A DNA stretch of 40,920 bases from Caballeronia choica (lineage in GTDB: Bacteria; Pseudomonadota; Gammaproteobacteria; Burkholderiales; Burkholderiaceae): positions 1 through 40,920 of the forward strand of contig NZ_FCON02000067.1 of the NCBI RefSeq assembly GCF_001544535.1. The letters are read 5' to 3'. The notes below the pieces were generated by a model. The model saw nothing but the letters and a program-made list of their open reading frames with translations, made no database searches and had not been told where the DNA came from. Every line of letters starts with the position of its first letter. Positions within the stretch are counted from its first letter, which is position 1. The position numbers and the translations under genes are program-made. Of this stretch, positions 25,074 to 33,019 are shown piece after piece.

Positions 25074-25883
25074 ATGTACACATTCGACTACCAACGGCCG
25101 GGTCAGGCCGACGCAGCGGTCGCGGCGCTCACCGCGAATGGCGACGCGAAGTTTCTCGCGGGCGGACAAAGCCTGTTGCCGACGATGCGCCTGCGGCTCG
25201 CGCAGCCAGCGGCGCTCATCGACGTGACGCGCATCGCATCGATGAAGGAAATCAGGGTGAGCGGCGACACGGTGACGATCGGCGGCGCGGTGTGTCATGC
25301 GCTGGTCGCCGCCAACGCCGACGTGAAGAAGGCGCTGCCGGGTCTCGCCGATCTCGCCGGGCGCATCGGCGACCGGCAGGTTCGCGAGCGCGGCACGATC
25401 GGCGGGTCGCTCGCCAACGACGATCCCGCCGCGTGCTATCCGTCCGCAGTGCTCGCGCTGAACGCGACGGTGATCACCGACCGCCGCCGCATCGCCGCCG
25501 ACGACTTCTTCGTCGGCATGTACGAGACCGCGCTCGAACCCGACGAACTGATCACCGCCGTCGAATTTCCGCTCGCCGAGCGCGCCGGCTACGAGAAGTT
25601 TCGCAATCCGGCGTCGCACTTCGCGCTGGTCGGCGTGTTCGTCGCGAAACGCGGAAGCGGCGCGGACGGCGTGCGCGTCGCGGTGACGGGCGCGGCTTCG
25701 TCTGTGTTTCGCGCGAAGGAACTGGAGGCGGCGTTGTCGAAGGACTTTTCGGTCGCGTCGGCGCGCAGCGTCACGGTCTCGCCCGACAACCTCAACGAGG
25801 ACATGCACGCGAGCGCAATCTATCGCGCGCACCTGATCCCCGTGCTGGCCGGGCGCGCGATCGAGCGGGCCAACGCGTTCTAG
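25074..25883 (+). CDS. Molybdenum hydroxylase FAD-binding medium subunit (CoxM-like)
   Basis: Flavoprotein of 269 residues that accepts electrons from the 2Fe-2S subunit. The start MYTFDYQRPGQADAA lies 10 nt after the large-subunit stop and has GAGGAG in front. FAD-binding motifs are AGGQSLLP (29-36) and GTIGGSLANDDP (107-118), typical of the CO dehydrogenase flavoprotein family. Length is slightly short of CoxM (about 288) but complete. Two strong hairpins lie across its stop codon and the gap to coxD. Confidence 0.95.
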   Translation: MYTFDYQRPGQADAAVAALTANGDAKFLAGGQSLLPTMRLRLAQPAALIDVTRIASMKEIRVSGDTVTIGGAVCHALVAANADVKKALPGLADLAGRIGDRQVRERGTIGGSLANDDPAACYPSAVLALNATVITDRRRIAADDFFVGMYETALEPDELITAVEFPLAERAGYEKFRNPASHFALVGVFVAKRGSGADGVRVAVTGAASSVFRAKELEAALSKDFSVASARSVTVSPDNLNEDMHASAIYRAHLIPVLAGRAIERANAF

Positions 25884-25916
25884 CTGGCCCGCTCGCGGCG
25901 GGCGCTGCACGCCCGC
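25863..25916 (+). promoter_or_regulatory. Tandem intercistronic hairpins between the structural and maturation genes
   Basis: GAGCGGGCC (25863-25871) pairs with GGCCCGCTC (25886-25894) across the coxM-like stop codon. GCGGGCG (25898-25904) then pairs with CGCCCGC (25910-25916). Both stems are perfect and GC-only or nearly so, with no T-run, so they are not standard terminators. They may protect the 3' end of a processed structural-gene mRNA or cut read-through into the maturation genes. Confidence 0.5.
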
Positions 25917-25941
25917 TGCGTTCGTCATTGTCAGGAGCTTC

Positions 25942-26829
25942 ATGGAGCCCGCGTCGATCGATGAAACGCTCGCCCGCCTGGGCGAGCAGCAGTATTTCGC
26001 CAGCCGCGAACTCGCGACTGCGCTCTTTCTCGCCCTCAAGATGCAGCGGCCGCTGTTTCTCGAAGGCGAACCGGGCGTCGGCAAGACCGAGCTGGCGAAG
26101 GCGGCGGCGGGCCTCATCGGCACGTCGATGCTGCGGCTGCAATGCTACGAAGGACTCGACACCGCGAGCGCGCTGTACGAGTGGGACTACCCGCGCCAGA
26201 TCATGGCGTTGCGGCTGGCGGAGGCGTCGGGCGAACAGCCGTCGAACGATTCGCTGTACCGGAGCGAGTTTCTGCTGAAGCGCCCGCTGTTGCAGGCGCT
26301 GATGCCCGATCCGTTGAACCCGGGCGCGCGGCGCGTGCTGTTGATCGATGAAATCGATCGCGCCGACGAGCCGTTCGAAGCGTTCCTGCTTGAATTGCTG
26401 TCGGATTTCCAGGTGTCGATACCGGAGTACGGCACGGTGCGCGCGGAGCGGCCGCCGCTCGTCGTGATGACGTCGAACCGCACGCGGGAGGTTCACGACG
26501 CGTTGAAGCGCCGCTGCCTGTATCAATGGATCGGCTATCCCGAACGTGAAGTGGAACTCGCGATCGTCGCCGCGCGCGCGCCCGAAGCCGGCGCCGAGTT
26601 GCAGACGCGCGCCGTCGCGTTCGTGCACCGGTTGCGCACACTCGATTTGTTCAAGGCGCCGGGCGTCGCGGAGACGATCGACTGGTGCCGCGCGCTTGCC
26701 GCGCTCTCCGTGAGCGAACTCGACCCGCAGTCGGTGCAGGATACGCTCGGCGTGCTGCTGAAGTACCAGGACGACCTCGCGCGCGTCGACGGCGCTGCGA
26801 TCACGCAGTGCCTCGCCGCACCGGCGTGA
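25942..26829 (+). CDS. coxD: MoxR-family AAA+ ATPase, CoxD-like maturation factor
   Basis: ATPase of 295 residues with Walker A GEPGVGKTE (42-50), Walker B VLLIDEIDRAD, sensor-1 VVMTSNRTRE and an arginine-finger region KRRCLYQW. In Oligotropha, CoxD is a MoxR-type chaperone that helps install sulphur and copper in the CODH active site. Here there is probably no copper, so the likely role is cofactor insertion or sulphuration of the large subunit together with CoxE. It begins 58 nt after the flavoprotein gene and ends 12 nt before coxE. Confidence 0.93.
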   Translation: MEPASIDETLARLGEQQYFASRELATALFLALKMQRPLFLEGEPGVGKTELAKAAAGLIGTSMLRLQCYEGLDTASALYEWDYPRQIMALRLAEASGEQPSNDSLYRSEFLLKRPLLQALMPDPLNPGARRVLLIDEIDRADEPFEAFLLELLSDFQVSIPEYGTVRAERPPLVVMTSNRTREVHDALKRRCLYQWIGYPEREVELAIVAARAPEAGAELQTRAVAFVHRLRTLDLFKAPGVAETIDWCRALAALSVSELDPQSVQDTLGVLLKYQDDLARVDGAAITQCLAAPA

Positions 26830-26841
26830 GCGGACAAGGTC

Positions 26842-28041
26842 ATGGAACCGTTCGCCCGCAACGTCGTGCATTTCATCCGCCTGCTGCGCGGCGCGGGGAT
26901 GGGGATGTCGCCGGCGCAGGCCGTCGATGCGCTCGACGCGCTGCGCTGGATCGACATCAGCCGCCGCGACGACGTGCATGCGACGCTCGCGTCGCTCGTC
27001 GTTCGCGCGCCCGATGAACGGGACATCTTCGATGCCGCGTTCGATCTCTTCTGGCGCGATCCTGACTGGGAAGGCAAGCTGCGCGCGATGCTCTTGCCGA
27101 AGGTGACGAGCGGCGTGCCGCCGCCGAAGCGCAACAACCGCCTCGCCGATGCATTGGCGGCGCGCGCCGCGGCTTCGACCAAGCCACCGCAAACGCACGA
27201 CCGCGACCCCGAGCAATTGCACGCGCGCATGACGTTCAGCGCACAGGAGCGTCTGAGTCATCGCGACTTCGACACGCTCAGCGCCGACGAATGGCGCACG
27301 CTGCGCCATCAGATCCGCTCGCACCGGATGCCGCTCGCCACCGAGCCGACGCGGCGCCTGAAGGCGGCGTCGCACGGCACGCACGCCGACCTGCGGGCGA
27401 GCGCACGCAACGCCGTGCGTTCCGGAGGCGACTGGACCGTGTGGAAATATCGCGCGATCGTCGAGCGCCGTCCGCCGCTCGTGCTGCTGCTCGACATCTC
27501 CGGCTCGATGAGCACGTATTCGCGCGCCGTGCTCTACTTCTGCCATGCGCTGCTGCAATCGCGTGAACGCCTGCAGGTCTTCCTGTTCGGCACGCGGCTC
27601 ACGAATGCGACGCGCGCGTTGCGCGAGCGTGATCCCGATGTCGCGATTGCGGGGCTGAGCGGCCAGGTCGTCGACTGGTCGGGCGGAACGCGGATCGGCG
27701 CCGCGCTCGCCGAATTCAACCGGCGCTGGGCGCGGCGCGTGCTGGCCGGCCGCGCGACCGTGCTGCTCGTGACCGACGGCCTCGATCACGAAGCGATCGA
27801 CGTGCTCGATGCCGAGATGGCACGGCTTGCGCGCTTTGCGCATCGGCTCGTGTGGCTCAATCCGCTGTTGCGATACCCGGAATTCACGCCGCGCGCGCGA
27901 GGCGTGCGCGCGATCCTGCCGCACGTCGATGCGATGCTCGCGGCGCATAACCTCGACAGCCTCGCCGCTGTCGGGCGGGAACTGGCGTCGATGGGCGGAC
28001 GCACGGCGCCCCGCAAAACAGGAGACACGCGATGGAACTGA
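26842..28041 (+). CDS. coxE: VWA-domain protein, CoxE-like
   Basis: Protein of 399 residues with an N-terminal helical region and a C-terminal von Willebrand A domain. The MIDAS motif is DISGSMS at 218-224, with a later TDG (VLLVTDGLDHEA) completing the metal site. CoxE proteins pair with MoxR-type CoxD, as VWA proteins generally pair with MoxR ATPases. The middle (about 85-130) is proline- and arginine-rich and looks disordered. Its 3' end overlaps coxG by 10 nt, so translation is likely coupled. Confidence 0.93.
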   Translation: MEPFARNVVHFIRLLRGAGMGMSPAQAVDALDALRWIDISRRDDVHATLASLVVRAPDERDIFDAAFDLFWRDPDWEGKLRAMLLPKVTSGVPPPKRNNRLADALAARAAASTKPPQTHDRDPEQLHARMTFSAQERLSHRDFDTLSADEWRTLRHQIRSHRMPLATEPTRRLKAASHGTHADLRASARNAVRSGGDWTVWKYRAIVERRPPLVLLLDISGSMSTYSRAVLYFCHALLQSRERLQVFLFGTRLTNATRALRERDPDVAIAGLSGQVVDWSGGTRIGAALAEFNRRWARRVLAGRATVLLVTDGLDHEAIDVLDAEMARLARFAHRLVWLNPLLRYPEFTPRARGVRAILPHVDAMLAAHNLDSLAAVGRELASMGGRTAPRKTGDTRWN

Positions 28042-28592
28042 CCGATACTCAAACCTTGCCCGTGCCGCAGCAGCGCGCCTGGGAAGCACTGAACGACACT
28101 GCGATATTGCGCGTCTGCATTCCCGGCTGCGAGAGCATCGATGCCGATGGCGAGAACGCCTACGCGGTGGCGATGACGGCATCGGTCGGGCCGGTGAAGG
28201 CGCGTTTCAAGGGGCGCATGAACCTTACCGAGATCGACGCGCCCCATACGTACACGATCGTGTTCGAGGGCCAGGGCGGCGCGGCGGGTTTCAGCAAGGG
28301 CAGCGCGAAGGTGAATCTCGAACCCGGCGACGATGCCGAGTCGACGGTGCTCTCGTATAGTGCGAACGCGCAGGTCGGAGGGAAGTTGGCGCAGATCGGC
28401 TCGCGGCTCGTCGATGGCGCGGCGCGCAAGATCGCCGCGGAATTTTTCAAGCGCTTCAGCGCGCAGTTGCAGGGCGCGCCTGAGGCGGACGGTAACGAGG
28501 CATCGGCGGAAGGGGAACCTCTCGCCGATGCCGACGCGGATTCGGAAAGCAAGGAAAAGAAATCATGGACAGCGTGGATCTCGAAGTCCTGA
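28032..28592 (+). CDS. coxG: CoxG family SRPBCC-fold protein
   Basis: Protein of 186 residues starting MELTDTQTLPVPQQRAWEAL, the opening of the CoxG/SRPBCC family, which forms a lipid- or hydrophobe-binding cavity. In Oligotropha CoxG has been linked to anchoring CODH at the membrane. Residues 1-150 are the domain. The last 35 are acidic (EASAEGEPLADADADSES) and end in SWTAWISKS, a short amphipathic patch that could touch the membrane. The start has GGAGA upstream. It overlaps both coxE (10 nt) and the XdhC gene (28 nt). Confidence 0.9.
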   Translation: MELTDTQTLPVPQQRAWEALNDTAILRVCIPGCESIDADGENAYAVAMTASVGPVKARFKGRMNLTEIDAPHTYTIVFEGQGGAAGFSKGSAKVNLEPGDDAESTVLSYSANAQVGGKLAQIGSRLVDGAARKIAAEFFKRFSAQLQGAPEADGNEASAEGEPLADADADSESKEKKSWTAWISKS

Positions 28593-29587
28593 GGAACAGC
28601 GCTCGATGGCTCGACGACGGGCATCGCGTGTTGCTCGTCACGGTGGTGAAGACGTGGGGATCGTCGCCGAGACCGGAAGGCGCGATGCTCGCCGTACGCG
28701 ACGACGGCCATGTGGTCGGCTCGGTGTCGGGCGGGTGCATCGAAGACGATCTGATCGAGCGCGTGCGGCAACGCGGTATCGAGCAGGCGCGGCCCGAAGC
28801 CGTGAAGTACGGGATCACGGCGGAGGAGGCGCATCGGTTCGGGCTGCCTTGCGGCGGGACGATCCAGCTCGTGCTGGAGCCGTTGTCGCTGCAAAGCGGG
28901 ATCGCCGGGCTTTGCGATGCGGTGGAGGCGGGGCGGCTCGTCGCGCGGTCGCTGGACATGGCGAGCGGCGAGGTGCGCATGGAGCCCGCCGAGGCGACCG
29001 ATGGCGTTCTTTTCGACGATGTGACGCTGCTGACGATCCACGGGCCGCGGTATCGGATGCTCGTGATCGGGGCGGGGCAGTTGTCGCGGTATCTGTGCAA
29101 TATCGCCGTCGGGCTGGATTATCAGGTGACGGTTTGCGATCCGCGCGAGGAATACACCGAGGAGTGGGACGTGCCCGGGACGACGGTCGTGCGGACCATG
29201 CCCGATGACACGGTCATGGAGATGAAGCTCGATGAACGGTGCGCGGTGATCGCGTTGACGCATGATCCGAAGCTGGATGACCTGGCGTTGATGGAGGCTT
29301 TGAAGACGCCTGCGTTTTATGTGGGGGCGTTGGGGTCGAGGCGGAATAACGCGGCAAGGCGGGAGCGGTTGAAGGAGTTCGATTTGTCGGAGGCTGAGTT
29401 GGCCCGGTTGCATGGGCCAGTGGGGATTTATATCGGGAGTCGGACGCCGCCGGAGATTGCTGTTTCCATTCTCGCCGAGGTGACGGCGGCGAAGAATGGG
29501 GTCTCGTTGCCGGAGTTGCTGAGGGTTGAAGGGGCTAAGGCGGCGAAAGAGGTTGAGGGTGGGGGTGGGGTGGTTTGTGGGGTTTGA
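28565..29587 (+). CDS. XdhC/CoxI-family molybdenum cofactor maturation protein
   Basis: Protein of 340 residues. The N-terminal XdhC/CoxI domain has GSSPRPEGAMLAVRDDGHVV and GSVSGGCIEDDL, with a conserved GLPCGGTI cysteine region. The C-terminal Rossmann domain has MLVIGAGQLSRYL and FYVGALGSRRN. XdhC proteins bind and sulphurate the molybdenum cofactor before insertion, which fits the last gene of this operon. The final 15 or so residues (EVEGGGGVVCGV) come from a G-rich tract that looks like lengthened or slipped sequence. From about 29300 the coding strand is unusually purine-rich compared with the rest of the operon. Confidence 0.93.
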   Translation: MDSVDLEVLRNSARWLDDGHRVLLVTVVKTWGSSPRPEGAMLAVRDDGHVVGSVSGGCIEDDLIERVRQRGIEQARPEAVKYGITAEEAHRFGLPCGGTIQLVLEPLSLQSGIAGLCDAVEAGRLVARSLDMASGEVRMEPAEATDGVLFDDVTLLTIHGPRYRMLVIGAGQLSRYLCNIAVGLDYQVTVCDPREEYTEEWDVPGTTVVRTMPDDTVMEMKLDERCAVIALTHDPKLDDLALMEALKTPAFYVGALGSRRNNAARRERLKEFDLSEAELARLHGPVGIYIGSRTPPEIAVSILAEVTAAKNGVSLPELLRVEGAKAAKEVEGGGGVVCGV

Positions 29588-29592
29588 GGGGG
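29557..29592 (+). other. G-quadruplex-forming tract at the end of the XdhC gene
   Basis: Runs of 3, 5, 4, 4 and 5 G lie within 36 nt, with loops of 1, 1, 8 and 5 nt. The tract spans the last codons, the stop (29585-29587) and 5 nt beyond. In RNA it could fold as a quadruplex at the operon's 3' end. No conventional terminator is seen there. Confidence 0.6.
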
Positions 29593-29640
29593 TTTGAGAG
29601 AAACCATGGGGTGCCCAGCGATCACGCCGACACGCCATAT

Positions 29641-29659
29641 ATAATAATCATTCTCATTT
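29641..29659. promoter_or_regulatory. Fur-box-like site upstream of the first PepSY gene
   Basis: ATAATAATCATTCTCATTT resembles the 19-bp Fur box GATAATGATAATCATTATC and lies about 67 nt before the start codon. AATCATT and the flanking AT-rich bases fit best. A very similar site precedes the convergent PepSY gene. Confidence 0.7.
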
Positions 29660-29725
29660 GGACGGCGATTGCGGAGGAGCCGCTGCGGCCGTCTGTACCC
29701 TAAAGAAGAACCCAAGGACCACCGA

Positions 29726-30940
29726 ATGCGAGGCAATTTCCTGACCGACGGAGAATCCAGCCGGCCGGCGGCCTCATCGCCCGAGATCGAAGCCTCGCAA
29801 CGCACGCTCGACGCCCATCCCAAACGCGGGATGAGCCAGCGTTCACTACGCGTCTGGTCGATCGCGCATCGGTGGACGAGCCTGATCTGCACCGCATTCA
29901 TGCTGCTGCTTTGCCTGACCGGCCTCCCGCTCGTCTTCGGACACGAACTCGACATCCTTCTCGGCGATGCCATCGAAGCCCCGCAACTGTCCGCATCGCA
30001 GGCAAACGCGCGCGCGACGTACGACGACATCCTCGGTTCCGCGCTCAAACAAAATCCCGGCCACGTCCCGCAATACATGATCTGGGAGCCGGACGAGCCG
30101 CTCTTGCCGGTCATCGTCACCGCGCCGCGTGCCGACACGCCGCCCGACGACACGCAAAGCACCATCATCGACGCGCGCACCGCGCAGGCGCTCGGCGTTC
30201 CGCCCGGCAAGGGATCGCTGAAGTTCGTGCTGCTGAAGCTACACGTCGACATGTTCGCGGGCCTCGCGGGCAAGCTGTTTCTTGGCGCGATGGGCGTCAT
30301 GTTCCTGGCGGCGGTCGTGTCGGGCGTCGTCGTGTATCTGCCGTTCTGGCGGAAGGTCGGGCTCGGGCGCGTGCGGCTGAAGAAGAAGCGTCGCATCGTG
30401 TGGCTCGACTGGCACAACGCGATCGGCATGCTGACGCTCGTCTGGGCGATCGTCGTCGGCGCGACCGGGTCGATCAACACGCTCGCCGACCTGCTGCTCG
30501 ACGCGTGGCGCAGCGACCAGCTCGCGCAGATGCTCGCGCCGTACCAGGGCAAGCCGCCGGTGAAGGCGAGCGCATCGGTGGACGACGCGGTGAAGATCGC
30601 CCGCGACGTCGCGCCGGACATGATTCCGTCGTTCGTCGCGTTTCCCGGCACGCGCTTCAGCAGTCCGCATCACTACACGGTGTTCATGCGCGGCGACGGC
30701 TTTCTCACGACGCGCATGCTGCGCCCGGTGCTCGTCGATGCATCGACGGGTGCGCTTACGGATTCGCGTGAGTTGCCGTGGTACCTCAAGCTGCTGCTCG
30801 GCTCGCAGCCGCTGCATTTCGGCGATTTCGGCGGGATGCCGCTGAAGCTGTTCTGGGCGGCGTTCGATTTGCTGACGATCGTGGTGCTGGGAAGCGGGCT
30901 TTATCTGTGGCTCACGCGTCACAACAAACGCAAGCGCTAA
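29726..30940 (+). CDS. PepSY-associated transmembrane (PiuB-type) protein, iron-regulated
   Basis: Inner-membrane protein of 404 residues, four main membrane helices (about 51-73, 191-215, 238-260, 378-398). The start MRGNFLTDGESS at 29726 has CAAGGACC upstream. HRWTSLICTAFMLLLCLTG and LDWHNAIGMLTLVWAIVVGATG are typical of the PepSY_TM family, with periplasmic PepSY-like domains between. Such proteins occur with TonB siderophore receptors and are thought to take part in periplasmic iron release or reduction; conserved His in the helices could hold haem. No receptor gene is adjacent. Regulation by Fur is suggested by the upstream site. Confidence 0.9.
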   Translation: MRGNFLTDGESSRPAASSPEIEASQRTLDAHPKRGMSQRSLRVWSIAHRWTSLICTAFMLLLCLTGLPLVFGHELDILLGDAIEAPQLSASQANARATYDDILGSALKQNPGHVPQYMIWEPDEPLLPVIVTAPRADTPPDDTQSTIIDARTAQALGVPPGKGSLKFVLLKLHVDMFAGLAGKLFLGAMGVMFLAAVVSGVVVYLPFWRKVGLGRVRLKKKRRIVWLDWHNAIGMLTLVWAIVVGATGSINTLADLLLDAWRSDQLAQMLAPYQGKPPVKASASVDDAVKIARDVAPDMIPSFVAFPGTRFSSPHHYTVFMRGDGFLTTRMLRPVLVDASTGALTDSRELPWYLKLLLGSQPLHFGDFGGMPLKLFWAAFDLLTIVVLGSGLYLWLTRHNKRKR

Positions 30941-30984
30941 AGCAGAAGGCCGTTTCGACGCAAGTCGAAACGGCCTTCTGCTTT
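30939..30984. terminator. 21-bp perfect palindrome, bidirectional terminator
   Basis: The arm at 30939-30959 (AAAGCAGAAGGCCGTTTCGA, then C) is perfectly complementary to 30964-30984 around a GCAA tetraloop. The stem ends in AAA/TTT on both sides and begins inside the stop codon of the upstream gene. It sits between convergent genes and can end both. Confidence 0.85.
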
Positions 30985-31020
30985 GTGCAACTCACGACGA
31001 TCAAACCCGCGGCAGGACGA

Positions 31021-31755
31021 TCACATCATCCCGCAAACCACCGCCGCCACAATCGACGCCCCCACGAGCACCACGCCCACGGTCCTCCGCCTGTTCAACT
31101 CGGTCCAGAGCAGCACCCCCGTCAGCGACAGCAAAATAATGCTCCCGGCGAGCGTATCGATCAGCAGCACCCACCCGACGCTCAACCCCACGCCCTTGTG
31201 CAGATTGGTCATCGTCGCGAGGAAGCTGTTTTCCGACCGCTTCACCGACACATACCCGTTCCCCACCCAGTATTCCGCCGATACCCCGCCGCTCGGCGAA
31301 GCCAGCGCGACGGTCCAGAGTTCGGGCTGCATCGTCTTCTGATCGCCCCAGGCGACCGCGCGCGCCGGATCGCGCTTCGTGCGTCCGAGATTGCCGTCGA
31401 TTTTCAGTTCATGCTTGAGCCACGCGCCAAGTTCCTTGGGCGACTTGAGACCCTGAGCAGGCACCGCAAGCTGCATCTGCGAAACCTGCGGTTCGCCGGT
31501 CGAGATCTTGAGCGGCCCGCCACGATGGTTGAGCAGGAACCCGGTCGTGCCGAACAAAAGCCCGAGCACGGCGCCCCACAAGCCGACCCAGCCATGCACC
31601 TTGCGCAGCCACTTGATGAACGTCGCCCGCCGCGAGCGGCCTTTGCGGACGGTCTGTTCGGCGTCGTCGATCAGACGATGCCTTGCGTGCTGCCTGTACT
31701 GCATCGACGATTCAATCGATGGCGCTTCTGGCTTGAGGGTTTCGGGCGCGTTCAC
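31021..31755 (-). CDS. PepSY-domain membrane protein, iron-regulated
   Basis: Protein of 244 residues. I chose the GTG at 31755 (MNAPETLKPEAP) because GGAGAG lies just before it. One helix follows the basic N-terminal part (HGWVGLWGAVLGLLFGTTGF), and two more are near the C-terminus (VGWVLLIDTLAGSIILLSLTG and the last 25 residues). The periplasmic part has the PepSY-like pattern. LRKVHGWVGLWGA and FLLNHRGG carry conserved His residues of the family. It converges on the other PepSY gene and has its own Fur-box-like site, so the pair is probably one iron-starvation module. Confidence 0.87.
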   Translation of the reverse strand: MNAPETLKPEAPSIESSMQYRQHARHRLIDDAEQTVRKGRSRRATFIKWLRKVHGWVGLWGAVLGLLFGTTGFLLNHRGGPLKISTGEPQVSQMQLAVPAQGLKSPKELGAWLKHELKIDGNLGRTKRDPARAVAWGDQKTMQPELWTVALASPSGGVSAEYWVGNGYVSVKRSENSFLATMTNLHKGVGLSVGWVLLIDTLAGSIILLSLTGVLLWTELNRRRTVGVVLVGASIVAAVVCGMM

Positions 31756-31831
31756 GCGTCTCTCCGTTGTTCGGCAGTAAAAAAAGACCAAGCCGATCAC
31801 CCGCGTTGACGCACGATCCACTTTGGCCACA

Positions 31832-31850
31832 AATGAGAATCGTTATCATT
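31832..31850. promoter_or_regulatory. Fur-box-like site upstream of the minus-strand PepSY gene
   Basis: AATGAGAATCGTTATCATT is a good 19-bp match to the Fur consensus and a near-symmetric dyad. It lies about 77 nt upstream of the GTG start on the minus strand and close to the 3' end of srkA. Confidence 0.8.
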
Positions 31851-31897
31851 ACATGGCCGCCAGGTTTACTCAACCCGTTGAAATAAAGCGTAAGAAA

Positions 31898-32941
31898 TCA
31901 GACAGGCCAGAGCGGCCCTTCCTGCATGGCGCCGACTTGCTCGCGCAATTCGAGGATGCGGTCTTCCCAGTAACGCTGGCTGTTGAACCACGGAAACGCG
32001 GCGGGAAAAGCCGGATCGTCCCAGCGGCGCGCGAGCCATGCCGCGTAGTGGATCAGGCGCAGCGTGCGCAACGCCTCGACCAGATGCAGTTCGCGCGGAT
32101 CGAAATCGCAAAAGTCTTCGTAACCGGCGAGCAGGTCGGTCAATGCGCGCGACGCCTCCGCGCGCTCGCCCGGCAGCAGCAGCCAGAGATCCTGGATTGC
32201 CGGGCCCATGCGGCTGTCGTCGAAATCGACGAAATGCGGGCCGGCATCGGTCCACAGCACGTTGCTCGGATGGCAGTCGCCGTGCAGGCGGATCTGCCCG
32301 ATTTCGCCCGCGCGCTCGAAACACCGCTCGACGCCTTCCAGCGCCATCCGCACGACGCTCACATACGCGTCGCGCACATCGGCAGGCACGAAGCCGTGCG
32401 TGAGCAGGAACTCGCGTGGCTCGTAGCCGAAGCTCTGGATATCGAGCGTCGGCCGCTCGCGATACGGCTCGATCCCGCCGACCGCGTGAATTCGCCCGAT
32501 GAAGCGCCCGAGCCATTCGAGCGTGTCGCGGCGGTCGATGTCCGGCGCGCGGCCGCCGCGGCGCTCGAAGATCGAGAACCGAAAGCCTTCGAAGTGATGC
32601 AGCGACGTGCCGTCGAGCACGCGCGCCGACACGACGGGAATCTCGCGCCGCGCGAGTTCCGCGACGAATGCGTGCTCTTCGAGAATCGCCGCATCCGTCC
32701 ATCGATGCGGCCGATAAAACTTCGCGACGACGGGTGGCCCGTCCTCCATGCCGACCTGGTAGACGCGGTTTTCGTAGCTGTTGAGCGGCAGCATTCGGCC
32801 GTCGGTGCGCTCGCCGATCGGCAGGAGGACGCTGTCGAGCGCATCGAGGACGCGCTCCGGCGTGAGACCGGCGAAAGGGGGCGCCGGATGCGCGTCGCCG
32901 GACGACGGCGCGCCGGGTGCTTCGGAATGGTCGTGGTTCAT
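31898..32941 (-). CDS. srkA: Stress response serine/threonine kinase SrkA (YihE family)
   Basis: Aminoglycoside-phosphotransferase-fold protein kinase of 347 residues, linked in E. coli to survival after envelope and oxidative stress. The start MNHDHSEAPG is preferred; a GTG 36 nt upstream is possible. Landmarks are NSYENRVYQVG (glycine-loop region, 54-64), VVAKFYRP with the ATP-binding lysine (71-78), the catalytic loop HGDCHPSN (220-227, Asp222) and the metal-binding VDFDDS (238-243). The motifs ELLLPG-type end WLLLPGERAEA and YEDFCDFDPREL are typical of YihE. Its N-terminal 22 residues are variable and Pro/Ala-rich. Confidence 0.94.
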   Translation of the reverse strand: MNHDHSEAPGAPSSGDAHPAPPFAGLTPERVLDALDSVLLPIGERTDGRMLPLNSYENRVYQVGMEDGPPVVAKFYRPHRWTDAAILEEHAFVAELARREIPVVSARVLDGTSLHHFEGFRFSIFERRGGRAPDIDRRDTLEWLGRFIGRIHAVGGIEPYRERPTLDIQSFGYEPREFLLTHGFVPADVRDAYVSVVRMALEGVERCFERAGEIGQIRLHGDCHPSNVLWTDAGPHFVDFDDSRMGPAIQDLWLLLPGERAEASRALTDLLAGYEDFCDFDPRELHLVEALRTLRLIHYAAWLARRWDDPAFPAAFPWFNSQRYWEDRILELREQVGAMQEGPLWPV

Positions 32942-33019
32942 TCCGGCATTGTGCCGCGCATTGGGCGCGGCAGGCACGCATCGATGTGCGTGCGAGCGGG
33001 CGAAGGCGGCGGCGGACGC

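Noticed and set aside
22649-25081. 810-residue minus-strand frame covering the molybdenum hydroxylase large subunit
   Set aside because: Complete antisense mirror of a conserved catalytic subunit; no independent evidence of coding.
25792-28182. 796-residue minus-strand frame across coxD and coxE
   Set aside because: Antisense shadow; both plus-strand genes have intact motifs and ribosome sites.
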